A stretch of 33,918 bases of DNA from Thiobacillus sp. (GTDB lineage Bacteria; Pseudomonadota; Gammaproteobacteria; Burkholderiales; Thiobacillaceae), in NCBI GenBank assembly GCA_019459705.1, contig JAIBFE010000271.1, forward strand, positions 1 to 33,918. The letters run 5' to 3'. The notes under the pieces are model-generated. The model did not search any database and had not been told where the DNA came from. It worked only from the letters and a program-made list of their open reading frames with translations. Positions 1-7,659 of this stretch are shown here, in pieces. How positions within the stretch are numbered: position 1 is the stretch's first letter; each line of letters starts with the position of its first letter. The translations under genes and the position numbers were made by a program.

Positions 1-1
1 T

Positions 2-625
2 ATTTCCGATAAGCCCGGCACCTGGGAAGTGTTCACCCTGATGTCCTGGCGCGATGCGCGTCTGGCGTCGGTCAGCCAGGCCGGGCTGGTGGAGAAATTT
101 GTCGACGCACTGGTGTGGGTGTTCTTCCCCGTCTACCTCTACCAGCACGGCCTCTCGCTTGCCGGAATCGGCTGGGTGGTCGGCGTGTATGGCTTCGTCT
201 GGGGCATGTCGCAGTTCCTCACCGGCCACCTGTCCGACCGCATCGGCCGCAAGAAGCCCATCGTCTGGGGCATGTGGCTGTGCGGCGCCGGCGTTGGCCT
301 GGTGCTGCTGGGCGAGGGGGAGCTGTGGTGGTCGTTCGCCGCCGCGGTGATGGGCTTCGGTATGGCGCTGCTGTACCCCACGCTGTCCGCCGCGGTGTCC
401 GACATCGCCCATCCCAACTGGCGCGGCTCGGCGATCGGCATCTATCGCTTCTGGCGCGACCTCGGCTACGGTATCGGCGCGCTGCTGCTGGGTGCGGTGG
501 CGGCACTGTTCGGCGGGATCGAGGCGGGGTTCTGGTTCACCGCTGGCGCCATGTTCATCTCGGGCCTCATCGTCCTGCTGGCATGCGAGGAAACCCACCC
601 GCGCCTCAATCCCGCCGGGGATTGA
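2..625 (+). CDS. MFS transporter, C-terminal half (cut by window edge)
   Basis: The reading frame is open to the left edge, so this is the distal part of a longer gene. A GTG at position 29 could start translation, but a complete protein from there would have only about six membrane segments. The visible 207 residues match the second six-helix bundle of a major facilitator. A hydrophobic helix follows SQAGLVEKFVDALVW, then comes a cytoplasmic loop GHLSDRIGRKKP that fits the MFS G-x-x-x-D-R-x-G-R signature between TM8 and TM9, followed by four more hydrophobic stretches. The protein is a secondary transporter of the inner membrane. Its substrate cannot be told. The rhodanese gene begins 22 bases after the stop on the same strand, so an operon is likely. 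Confidence 0.85.
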   Translation: MSDKPGTWEVFTLMSWRDARLASVSQAGLVEKFVDALVWVFFPVYLYQHGLSLAGIGWVVGVYGFVWGMSQFLTGHLSDRIGRKKPIVWGMWLCGAGVGLVLLGEGELWWSFAAAVMGFGMALLYPTLSAAVSDIAHPNWRGSAIGIYRFWRDLGYGIGALLLGAVAALFGGIEAGFWFTAGAMFISGLIVLLACEETHPRLNPAGD

Positions 626-647
626 TCTGTTTCATCAAGGAGTTCGC

Positions 648-1103
648 ATGAACAAAACGCTCGTTACCCTGTTTGCCAGCCTGTCCCTGCTGGCTACGCC
701 TGTCTGGTCGGAAGAAAACCCTGCCGTGGTCGATGCGCTCTCCGGCTACATGGACTTCGCCGAATACGGCAGCAGCCTGATCTGGCCCGAGCAGATCCCG
801 AAAGAGGACTGGAAGAAGATCTTCATCGTCGATGCGCGCGACGCCGCGCAATACGCGAAGGAACACATCCCCGGCGCGGTCAATATCGACTGGCGGCAGG
901 CGGTGGCACGTCGTGCCGAACTGCCGAAGGATCGCATGGTGGTGATGTACTGCAACTCCGGCTCGCTGTCCGCACAGGCCGTGTTCGCGCTGCGCCTGCT
1001 GGGCTACGACAACGTCAAGGTGCTGCAGGATGGCATCGAGGGCTGGAAAGCCAAGGGCGGCTTCGAGGCCCATGCCCGCGCCAGTCAGCCAGCCGGGCAT
1101 TGA
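648..1103 (+). CDS. Exported single-domain rhodanese-like protein
   Basis: This 151-residue protein starts at the ATG at 648, six bases after a clear AAGGAG (637-642). Residues 1-21 form a signal peptide (Lys near the start, hydrophobic core, TPVWSEE end), which places the protein in the periplasm. The rest is one rhodanese domain: the IVDARDAAQYAKEHIPGAVNI strand-helix, then the active-site loop YCNSGSLSAQ with the catalytic Cys102. Rhodaneses carry sulfur as a persulfide on this Cys. The loop length fits a sulfurtransferase rather than a Cdc25-type phosphatase. It lies between a transporter and a methyltransferase whose probable start overlaps its 3' end. The sulfur donor and acceptor are unknown. 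Confidence 0.85.
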   Translation: MNKTLVTLFASLSLLATPVWSEENPAVVDALSGYMDFAEYGSSLIWPEQIPKEDWKKIFIVDARDAAQYAKEHIPGAVNIDWRQAVARRAELPKDRMVVMYCNSGSLSAQAVFALRLLGYDNVKVLQDGIEGWKAKGGFEAHARASQPAGH

Positions 1104-1749
1104 TTGCTTGGATCCCGCCGGCTACGACGCCTGGTACCACACTCCGCGCGGGCGCTGGATCGGCGAAACCGAATATGCACTGGCCGCGCGCCTGCTCGCG
1201 CCGCGGGTGGGAGACAGCCTGCTCGACGTCGGTTGCGGCACCGGCTGGTTCACCCGCCGTGTCGCAGCCGACGATCTCGTCGCAACCGGCCTCGACCCCG
1301 ATCCCGTCTGGCTGGATTACGCTCGTGTGCACAGCAGCCCGGCTTTGAGCTGGGTGGAAGGCGATGCGCGTACGCTGCCGTTCGCAGACGCCAGTTTCGA
1401 TCATGTGCTGTCGATGGCTGCACTCTGCTTTGTTGATGACGAGCGGCGCGCCGTGGCCGAGATCGTGCGCGTGGCACGCCGCAGTTTTGCCATCGGCTGG
1501 CTGAACCGCTCCAGCCTGCTATACAGAGACAAGGGCAGGCGCGGCGGCAGTGGTGCGTATCGCGGCGCGCGCTGGCATACCGCATACGAACTGCGCGCGT
1601 TGCTGTCTGGGTTGCCGGTGCGCAACGTGAAGTTGCAATCGGCTGTCTTTCTGCCTTCCGGAACCCGCTGTGCGCGCTGGCTGGAGCACGGCTTGCCCGC
1701 TGTGCTGCCATGGGGCGGGCTGCTCGTGCTGCATGGCGAAAAGGCTTGA
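1072..1749 (+). CDS. Class I SAM-dependent methyltransferase
   Basis: About 225 residues. Motif I for S-adenosylmethionine binding is clear (LLDVGCGTGWFTR), followed by an acidic residue region (GLDPDP) and the later LPFADASFDHVLSM segment typical of the Methyltransf_11 fold. The start is uncertain. The ATG at 1072 lies inside the end of the rhodanese gene. A TTG at 1108, just after the rhodanese stop, would begin right at the conserved DPAGYDAWY segment, and neither has a good ribosome site. The overlap suggests translational coupling to the rhodanese gene. The substrate is unknown. Related proteins usually methylate small molecules or ubiquinone/menaquinone-type precursors, but nothing here picks one. 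Confidence 0.8.
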   Translation: MPAPVSQPGIDCLDPAGYDAWYHTPRGRWIGETEYALAARLLAPRVGDSLLDVGCGTGWFTRRVAADDLVATGLDPDPVWLDYARVHSSPALSWVEGDARTLPFADASFDHVLSMAALCFVDDERRAVAEIVRVARRSFAIGWLNRSSLLYRDKGRRGGSGAYRGARWHTAYELRALLSGLPVRNVKLQSAVFLPSGTRCARWLEHGLPAVLPWGGLLVLHGEKA

Positions 1750-1787
1750 GCGGGCCTTTGAAGCCGCCCCCCATGGAAAGGATTGTG

Positions 1788-2684
1788 ATGCAAAACCACA
1801 TGCGCGCATGTTTCCCGAACAGCTGGCTGGCCTGCGGGCTTTTACTGCTGTTCGCGGCCAGCGCCAGCGCGACCGAGCCGACCTACAAGGAAGGCGAAAC
1901 CATCTTTATCGAAACCGGCGTGGAAGCGCCCGACCGCAACCCAACCTGGTATGCCTCCATGGTTGCCAAGCCCCATGCTCCCGTGTTCGAGATGCTGGCC
2001 ACCCAGGGCACGCAGGGCCGCTACTACCCCTACACCTACCCGGTCACGCTGAAGGACCTGGTGCGCTTCCACGGTCACGACTGCGAGGGGACGACGACCG
2101 CAGCGAATTCTGCGTGGATGGCGTTCAAGATCCTGTTCCCGGACGGCATCATCGACCGCAGCGTGCTGTGGGGCATCAGCGGCGAATCGCCGTGCTGGTC
2201 GGATGCCGTGGCCTTCCTCACCGGCGCGCGCCTGCAATACGGCAACCTGGGCTTCTTCAAGGACAAGCGCTACAGCCATGCCATCGTCCTCTACCGGGAA
2301 GACACGAAAGTCGCCGTGCTCGCCACCTGGAAGGAAGGCATCAACAACATCCCGGGCGAGCCGGTCATGCTGCCCGGCAAGGTCACCTGGCAACCGAAGA
2401 TCACCATGAAGGACGTGGAGGCACTCAAGGCCGTGGTGAAAAAGGCCGGTGGCAACCCCACGCCTTATCAGGTCGACCTGATGCGCTATCAGCAATGGGC
2501 GCACATCAACGACATCCTCGAACACCCGCTCGAAGAAAGTTATCAGGCCCAGATAATCGAGAACTTCAAATGGGAAGACTGGACCGACCCGGCCAAGGTT
2601 GTCGCCAGGCCCCACGAGCGCTCGGATACGCGTCTGAAAAACTATCCGTATCGCGGCAGGCCGGTTGAGGTGCCCCCCCGGTAG
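1788..2684 (+). CDS. Exported FmdE-domain protein
   Basis: This 298-residue protein starts at the ATG at 1788, chosen because GGAAAGGA (1775-1782) sits at the right distance; the ATG at 1773 has no such site. Residues 1-28 are a signal peptide ending near ASASA. Around residues 92-105 it has FHGHDCEG, the H-G-H-x-C-x-G motif of the FmdE family (formylmethanofuran dehydrogenase subunit E), with His95, His97 and Cys99 as likely metal ligands. In archaea FmdE accompanies a molybdenum/tungsten enzyme, but many bacterial FmdE-domain proteins are stand-alone and uncharacterised. An exported form next to an exported rhodanese suggests a metal- or sulfur-related job outside the cytoplasm, which is inference. 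It ends 17 bases before the stop of a convergent gene. Confidence 0.75.
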   Translation: MQNHMRACFPNSWLACGLLLLFAASASATEPTYKEGETIFIETGVEAPDRNPTWYASMVAKPHAPVFEMLATQGTQGRYYPYTYPVTLKDLVRFHGHDCEGTTTAANSAWMAFKILFPDGIIDRSVLWGISGESPCWSDAVAFLTGARLQYGNLGFFKDKRYSHAIVLYREDTKVAVLATWKEGINNIPGEPVMLPGKVTWQPKITMKDVEALKAVVKKAGGNPTPYQVDLMRYQQWAHINDILEHPLEESYQAQIIENFKWEDWTDPAKVVARPHERSDTRLKNYPYRGRPVEVPPR

Positions 2685-2701
2685 CCAGGCAACTTCCTGA
2701 A

Positions 2702-4018
2702 TCAGGCTGACGCGTCAGGCACCCCCGCGTCTTGTTCAGGAGGAATCGGCGTGGCGAGCACCTTGTCGATGCGCTTGCCGTCGAGGTCGACCACTTCCAG
2801 CCGCCAGTTTTCCCAGATCAGCACGTCGCCGGTCTGGGGCAGGCGCCCGGACAGCCACATCACCAGCCCGCTCAGGGTGTGGTAACGGCCGCGGTCTTCC
2901 TCGGGCACGCTTTTCAGCGCCAGCCGGTCCTTCAGTTCGGGAATGGGGATCAGGCCGTCGAGCAGCCAGGAACCGTCCTCGCGCTGCACTGCCCAGGCCT
3001 CCTCCATGTTGCGCGGCTTGAATTCGCCGGTCACCGCTTCCAGCACGTCCTGCATGGTGACCAGGCCGTTGATCTCGCCGTATTCGTCGATCACCAGCAC
3101 CATGTGTGTGTCCGACGCGCGGAACTGCTCCAGAAGGTCCATGCCGGTCAGGCTTTCCGGAACGTACACCACCGGCATCAGCTGCGCGGTGAGGTCGGCA
3201 CGGCCGCCCTGCAGCGTCTGGTTGAACAGCTGCTTGGCGCTGACAATGCCGAGCACCTCGTCGAGCCCGCCCTTGCAGACCGGAAAGCGCGAATGCTCCG
3301 ATTCGGCGACGCGTCGCAGGTTGTCCTCCAGCGGCAGGGTGGTGTCGAGCCAGACAATGTCGGCGCGCGGAATCATCAGCGAATGGATATGCCGCTCGTC
3401 GAGGCGGAACACGTTGCGCACCATCTCGCGCTCCTGCTGCTCGATCACGCCGGATTCCGAGCCCTCTTCCAGCAGCGCGTGGATTTCTTCTTCGATCACG
3501 TCTTCCTGGGTGCTGGCCTGCTTGCCGAGCAGGCGCAGCAACGCATCGGTCGACACCGACAGCAGACGCACGAACGGACGCGCCAGGATCGCCAGCCAAT
3601 TCATGGGGCGTGCCACGCGCAGCGCGATGCCCTCGGGGTTGAACTGGCCGATGCGCTTGGGCACCAGTTCGCCGATCACGATCGACACGTAGGTGATGAC
3701 GATGACCACCAGTGCGGTCGAAGCGATCTGGCTGGCTTCCACGTCCATCCCGTGCGACTGCAGCCACAGCGCGAACGGCCCGGCCAGCACCGCCTCGCCG
3801 ATGATGCCGTTGAGGATGCCGATCGAGGTGATGCCCACCTGCACCGTCGACAGGAAGCGCGTCGGATCGTCGTGCAGCCGGATGGCCACCGCCGCCGAGG
3901 CATCGCCGTCCTCGGCCAGGCGCGCCAGGCGTGCGCGCCGCGCCGTCACCAGCGCGATTTCAGACATGGCGAACACGCCATTCAGCAGGATCAGGGCGGT
4001 CAAAAGCAGGATTTCCAT
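2702..4018 (-). CDS. CNNM/CorC-HlyC family membrane protein with CBS pair
   Basis: 438 residues. The start is set at the ATG reading MEILLLTALILLNG, because the frame upstream of it is not hydrophobic or conserved. Residues 1 to about 190 form the DUF21/CNNM membrane domain with several helices and the E-L-V-P-K-R-I-G segment typical of the family. Residues about 205-335 form a CBS pair, containing SRFPVCKGGLDEVLGIV and VIDEYGEINGLVTMQDVLE. Residues about 350-425 form the CorC_HlyC C-terminal domain. Family members are linked to magnesium or cobalt efflux and resistance, and the CBS pair usually senses adenosine nucleotides. The exact ion is not readable here. The gene lies downstream of hsp20 on the same strand, but a terminator separates them, so it probably has its own promoter. 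Confidence 0.88.
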   Translation of the reverse strand: MEILLLTALILLNGVFAMSEIALVTARRARLARLAEDGDASAAVAIRLHDDPTRFLSTVQVGITSIGILNGIIGEAVLAGPFALWLQSHGMDVEASQIASTALVVIVITYVSIVIGELVPKRIGQFNPEGIALRVARPMNWLAILARPFVRLLSVSTDALLRLLGKQASTQEDVIEEEIHALLEEGSESGVIEQQEREMVRNVFRLDERHIHSLMIPRADIVWLDTTLPLEDNLRRVAESEHSRFPVCKGGLDEVLGIVSAKQLFNQTLQGGRADLTAQLMPVVYVPESLTGMDLLEQFRASDTHMVLVIDEYGEINGLVTMQDVLEAVTGEFKPRNMEEAWAVQREDGSWLLDGLIPIPELKDRLALKSVPEEDRGRYHTLSGLVMWLSGRLPQTGDVLIWENWRLEVVDLDGKRIDKVLATPIPPEQDAGVPDASA

Positions 4019-4100
4019 AGGGGATCCGATAGGCAACGGAAGGGACAGGTGGATGGTAGCTGGGCTGCACCGCGCGCGGTGTATCCAGGGCGCCGGCATG

Positions 4101-4134
4101 AAAAGGGCGGCTACCCTCGACAGGCAGCCGCCCT
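4101..4134 (-). terminator. Intrinsic terminator of hsp20
   Basis: Read on the minus strand, a perfect 9-bp stem (AGGGCGGCT at 4104-4112 against AGCCGCCCT at 4126-4134, 13-base loop) is followed at once by TTTT (complement of 4101-4104). It sits 22 bases past the hsp20 stop and points in the right direction. Confidence 0.75.
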
Positions 4135-4156
4135 CAGCCCGAAGGGCAGGTCAGGC

Positions 4157-4600
4157 TTACTGGATCGCCAGTTTTTTGGCCGAGCTGGCTGCCTTTTTCG
4201 GCAGGGTCAACTCCAGCACGCCGTCGCTGTACTTGGCCTGCGATTTGGCTTCGTCAACGTCATGCGCCAGGGTGAAGCTGCGTGCCACCTTGCCGCTGTA
4301 GCGCTCGGAACGCAGCACTTTTTCACCTTCTTTTTCTTCCTTCTCCATTCTGGTTTCGGCGCTGATCGAAACCTGGTTGCCGTCGATGCTGACGTGGATG
4401 TCCTCTTTCTTCACGCCCGGAATGTCGGCATGCACGGTGTAGGCGGTGTCATCTTCCTTCAGGTCCATCTTGATCTGCATCTGCGGCTGGCCTTCGAAGA
4501 GCGCAGGGCGCACGAAAAATCCCTTGAGCAGATCATCGATGTCGCCGAACGGATCGACGCGGGCGAGATTCAGGGGGTCGTAACGCGAGAGGTTGGCCAT
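4157..4600 (-). CDS. Small heat-shock protein, Hsp20/alpha-crystallin family
   Basis: 147 residues, a usual length for bacterial Hsp20. The ATG at 4600 is preceded by GAGGAG with eight bases between, so it is preferred over the in-frame GTG six bases upstream. Residues about 40-140 form the alpha-crystallin domain: IKMDLKEDDTAYTVHADIPG, the VSIDGNQVSISAE strands, and the A-x-x-x-x-G-V-L-E-L-x-L-P motif (KYSDGVLELTLPKK) near the C-terminus. Such proteins are ATP-independent holdases that keep unfolding proteins soluble in the cytoplasm. The protein ends with a short AKKLAIQ tail; the I-x-I/V type assembly motif is not evident. A possible sigma32 promoter lies directly upstream and a hairpin terminator directly downstream, so it looks monocistronic and heat-induced. 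Confidence 0.92.
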   Translation of the reverse strand: MANLSRYDPLNLARVDPFGDIDDLLKGFFVRPALFEGQPQMQIKMDLKEDDTAYTVHADIPGVKKEDIHVSIDGNQVSISAETRMEKEEKEGEKVLRSERYSGKVARSFTLAHDVDEAKSQAKYSDGVLELTLPKKAASSAKKLAIQ

Positions 4601-4619
4601 GATCACTACTCCTCTAAAA

Positions 4620-4644
4620 CAGGGGTGTTGATAAGAAAATCAAG
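4620..4644 (-). promoter_or_regulatory. Possible sigma32 heat-shock promoter for hsp20
   Basis: On the minus strand CTTGAT (4644-4639) and CCCCTG (4625-4620) are 13 bases apart, close to the CTTGAA / CCCCAT heat-shock consensus, and lie about 20 bases upstream of the hsp20 start codon. The -10 match is imperfect. Confidence 0.4.
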
Positions 4645-4671
4645 CTGCCATTGCAGCTACACATTCAATGT
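4643..4671. repeat. Two small dyads between divergent hsp20 and ATPase genes
   Basis: AGCTGC-CATT-GCAGCT (4643-4658) is a perfect 6-bp inverted repeat and overlaps the -35 of the possible hsp20 promoter. A few bases on, ACATT-C-AATGT (4661-4671) is a second dyad. They could be operator sites for either divergent gene. Nothing in the sequence names the binding protein. Confidence 0.35.
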
Positions 4672-4788
4672 AGACCCGTATCCGGCCAATTCAATACCCG
4701 GGCAATGCCTTGTTTCATACGGCCGGTCGGGACGGCGTCCCGCGAATCTGCCTATGATGAAGAAGCGCATGACGCCGTCTATTTCCCC

Positions 4789-7470
4789 ATGCATATCCAG
4801 AGCCTCCCTGCCGAGCACGTGCTTGCCAGCCTGCATGCCGCGGCTGGTGGACTGAGTGCGGCCGAAGCGCAGCGGCGTCTGGCGGAGTTCGGGCCCAATC
4901 ACGTCGAGGAAGTGGAGCGCGAGTCCCTTCTGCTGCGCTTCGCCCGCGAGTTCACCCACTTCTTCGCCCTCATCCTGTGGCTGGCGGCGGCGCTGGCTTT
5001 TTTCGCCGAGGCCTTCGATCCCGGCCAGGGCATGGTTCGGCTGGGCGTGGCCATCCTCGGGGTGATCCTGATCAACGGTGTCTTTTCCTTCTGGCAGGAA
5101 TACCGGGCCGAGCGTGCGGTCACCGCGCTGCGCCAGCTGCTGCCGCAGCAGGTGAAGTCCGTTCGTGCCGGCGAGACCGTGCAGCTGCTCGCAGCCGAGC
5201 TGGTGCCGGGTGACATCGTGCTGCTGGAGGAGGGCGACTTCGTGCCGGCCGACTGCCGGCTGATCGAGGCCTTCGGCCTGCGCGTCAACAGCGCGACGAT
5301 CACCGGCGAATCGCTGCCGCAGGCGCGCCATGCCGATCCGCATCCCGAGGTGTCGCCGTTTGCCGCCAGAAATATCGTGCTGGCCGGCACCTCGGTGGTG
5401 TCGGGGCAGGCGCGCGGCGTCGTCTATGCCACCGGCATGCGCACCGAGTTCGGCCGGATCGCGCACCTGACCCAGACTGCCGGGGCGGTCATCTCGCCGC
5501 TGCAGCGCGAGATCGTGCGGCTTTCCCGCATCGTGGCGGTTCTTGCCAGCGGCATCGGCGTCGTGTTTTTCCTCATCGGCCAGGCGCTCGGCCTGCCGTT
5601 CTGGGAGAACCTGCTGTTCGCCATCGGCATCATCGTCGCCAACGTGCCCGAAGGCCTGTTGCCGACGGTGACGCTGTCGCTCGCCATGGCGACGCAGCGC
5701 ATGGCGAAGCGCAATGCGCTGGTGCGACACCTGCCTGCAGTGGAAACGCTCGGCTCGACTACGGTGATCCTCTCCGACAAGACCGGCACCCTGACGCAGA
5801 ACCGCATGGCGGTGCGGCGCCTGTGGCTGGGCGGCGGATTCTTCACGTCGCAGGACATCGCGGCGCAACCGCGCCTGGTCGTGAACCACCTCGCGCTCTT
5901 CGTCAACGCCGCGCTCTGCCACAACCTGAAAGAACTGAATCATCAGGGCAGGCACGAATGGCTGGGCGACCCGATGGAAGCCGCGCTGGTCGCCATGGGA
6001 CGCGATGCGGCCGGCTCGCTCGACAGCGTCGCCCGGCTCGACGAACTCCCGTTCGACACCGATCGCAAGCGCATGTCGGTTCGCTGCGATACCCCGCAGG
6101 GGCCCATGCTTTACTGCAAGGGCGCGCTGGAGACGGTGCTCGCGGTGTGCGATTTCGTGCAGACCGAAGGCACGGTCGTGCCGCTCGACGCTGCCGCCCG
6201 ATCGCAGCTGCTCGCTGCGCAGGACGAGATGGCCGGGGCCGGACTGCGTGTGCTGGCTTTTGCCCATGCGCCGGCGCCGTGCGGCCTGCCTGCCACGGAA
6301 GGGGGCATGACCCTGTCCGGCCTGGTCGGGCTGGAGGACCCGCCGCGCCCCGAGGTGGCCGATGCCATATCACGCTGCGCCGAGGCTGGCATCCGCGTCA
6401 TCATGGTCACCGGCGACCACCCGCATACCGCGCTCGCCATCGCCCGCGAGATCGGGTTGGTGAAAACGGCGCAGCCGGTCGTCATCAGCGGGGACGACCT
6501 GCGTCGCCTGTCGCCTGCCCAGCTGCAGTTCGCGCTGGACGCACCGGAAATCCTGTTCGCCCGCGTCGGCGCAGAGCAGAAAATGCATCTTGTCGAAGCC
6601 CTGCAGAAAAAGGGCGAGATCGTCGCCGTCACGGGCGACGGCGTCAACGACGCGCCCGCGCTGAAGACCGCCGACATCGGCATCGCCATGGGAGTTGCCG
6701 GCACCGACGTCGCCAAGGAAGCGGCCGACCTGATCCTGCTCGACGACAATTTCGCCAGCATCGTCGCAGCCATCGAGGAGGGGCGCGCGGTGTTCGACAA
6801 CCTGCGCAAGTTCCTTACCTACATCCTGTCGTCGAACATTCCGGAGCTGGTGCCCTATCTCGCCTTCGTGCTGTTCCGCATCCCGCTGCCGCTCACCATC
6901 ATCCAGATTCTCGCGGTCGACCTCGGCACCGACATGCTCCCTGCGCTCGCCCTCGGCGCCGAAAAACCCGATCCCGCCGTCATGCGGCGCCCGCCGCGTG
7001 CGCGCAGCGAGCGCCTGCTGTCGTGGAACCTGATCGCCCGCGCCTACCTCTTCCTCGGCGTGCTCGAAGCGGGCGCCGCCATGGCCGTGTTCTTCTTCGT
7101 CCTCGATGCCGCCGGCTGGCAATACGGCGAATCCCTGGCGCGAAACGCGCCGCTCTATCTCGAGGCCACCACTGCCTGCCTTGCGGCCATCGTGATTACG
7201 CAGGTGATGAACGTCTTCCTCTGCCGCCATCCGCAGCGTTCGGTTTTTAGCTTCGGCTTGTTCAGCAACCCGCTCATCCTGCTCGGCATCACGGCCGAGA
7301 TCGGACTGCTGCTGTTCATCGTCTACACCCCGGCAGGCAACTGGCTGTTCGGCACGGCACCGGTGGGGGCAGAGGTTTGGCTGATTGCCGTGGCGCTGGC
7401 GGGTTTGATGGGGACCGCGGAGGAGGTGCGAAAAACGTGGGTGCGGCGGTTCCACGGGGGACGTTCTTGA
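4789..7470 (+). CDS. Cation P-type ATPase, Na+,K+-ATPase-like (P2C-type)
   Basis: 893 residues from the ATG at 4789 (MHIQSLPAEHV); the frame is open further upstream but without conserved sequence or a ribosome site. All P2 ATPase landmarks are present in order: cation-ATPase N-domain, TGES at 172-175, M4 NVPEGL with Glu288, the phosphorylation motif DKTGTLT with Asp330, the TGDGVNDAP hinge at 615-623, and M5/M6. M5/M6 reads SSNIPEL (Asn683, Glu686) then VDLGTDM (Asp711, Asp715). These acidic residues correspond to the cation-site residues of animal Na+,K+-ATPase alpha chains, and the flanking IPLPL and the M9 PQRSVF segment also resemble that subfamily. No beta-subunit gene is nearby. The likely role is Na+ or H+ export, perhaps with K+ import, at the inner membrane; ion identity is inferred. 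Confidence 0.88.
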   Translation: MHIQSLPAEHVLASLHAAAGGLSAAEAQRRLAEFGPNHVEEVERESLLLRFAREFTHFFALILWLAAALAFFAEAFDPGQGMVRLGVAILGVILINGVFSFWQEYRAERAVTALRQLLPQQVKSVRAGETVQLLAAELVPGDIVLLEEGDFVPADCRLIEAFGLRVNSATITGESLPQARHADPHPEVSPFAARNIVLAGTSVVSGQARGVVYATGMRTEFGRIAHLTQTAGAVISPLQREIVRLSRIVAVLASGIGVVFFLIGQALGLPFWENLLFAIGIIVANVPEGLLPTVTLSLAMATQRMAKRNALVRHLPAVETLGSTTVILSDKTGTLTQNRMAVRRLWLGGGFFTSQDIAAQPRLVVNHLALFVNAALCHNLKELNHQGRHEWLGDPMEAALVAMGRDAAGSLDSVARLDELPFDTDRKRMSVRCDTPQGPMLYCKGALETVLAVCDFVQTEGTVVPLDAAARSQLLAAQDEMAGAGLRVLAFAHAPAPCGLPATEGGMTLSGLVGLEDPPRPEVADAISRCAEAGIRVIMVTGDHPHTALAIAREIGLVKTAQPVVISGDDLRRLSPAQLQFALDAPEILFARVGAEQKMHLVEALQKKGEIVAVTGDGVNDAPALKTADIGIAMGVAGTDVAKEAADLILLDDNFASIVAAIEEGRAVFDNLRKFLTYILSSNIPELVPYLAFVLFRIPLPLTIIQILAVDLGTDMLPALALGAEKPDPAVMRRPPRARSERLLSWNLIARAYLFLGVLEAGAAMAVFFFVLDAAGWQYGESLARNAPLYLEATTACLAAIVITQVMNVFLCRHPQRSVFSFGLFSNPLILLGITAEIGLLLFIVYTPAGNWLFGTAPVGAEVWLIAVALAGLMGTAEEVRKTWVRRFHGGRS

Positions 7471-7659
7471 TGGACTGCAGCAATCAGGGGGATGTGCGAG
7501 GTTCGAGGCAACAGGGGGCTAGAATAGGCGACTCCAGGATGCCACGTTGAGTGGCGAAGCCAGGACTGAAGCCTGACTGAAAGCTGATGGGTAAATATTC
7601 GATAACCATGAATCTCCGCGCTCGATCGCGATCGGCGGCAGCGACATGAATGCCATGAC

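Noticed and set aside
2732-4855. 707-aa open frame on the plus strand opposite the CorC-like and Hsp20 genes
   Set aside because: It is antisense to two genes with clear domains, and its product is rich in His, Arg and Gln without any motif. High GC opens such shadow frames.
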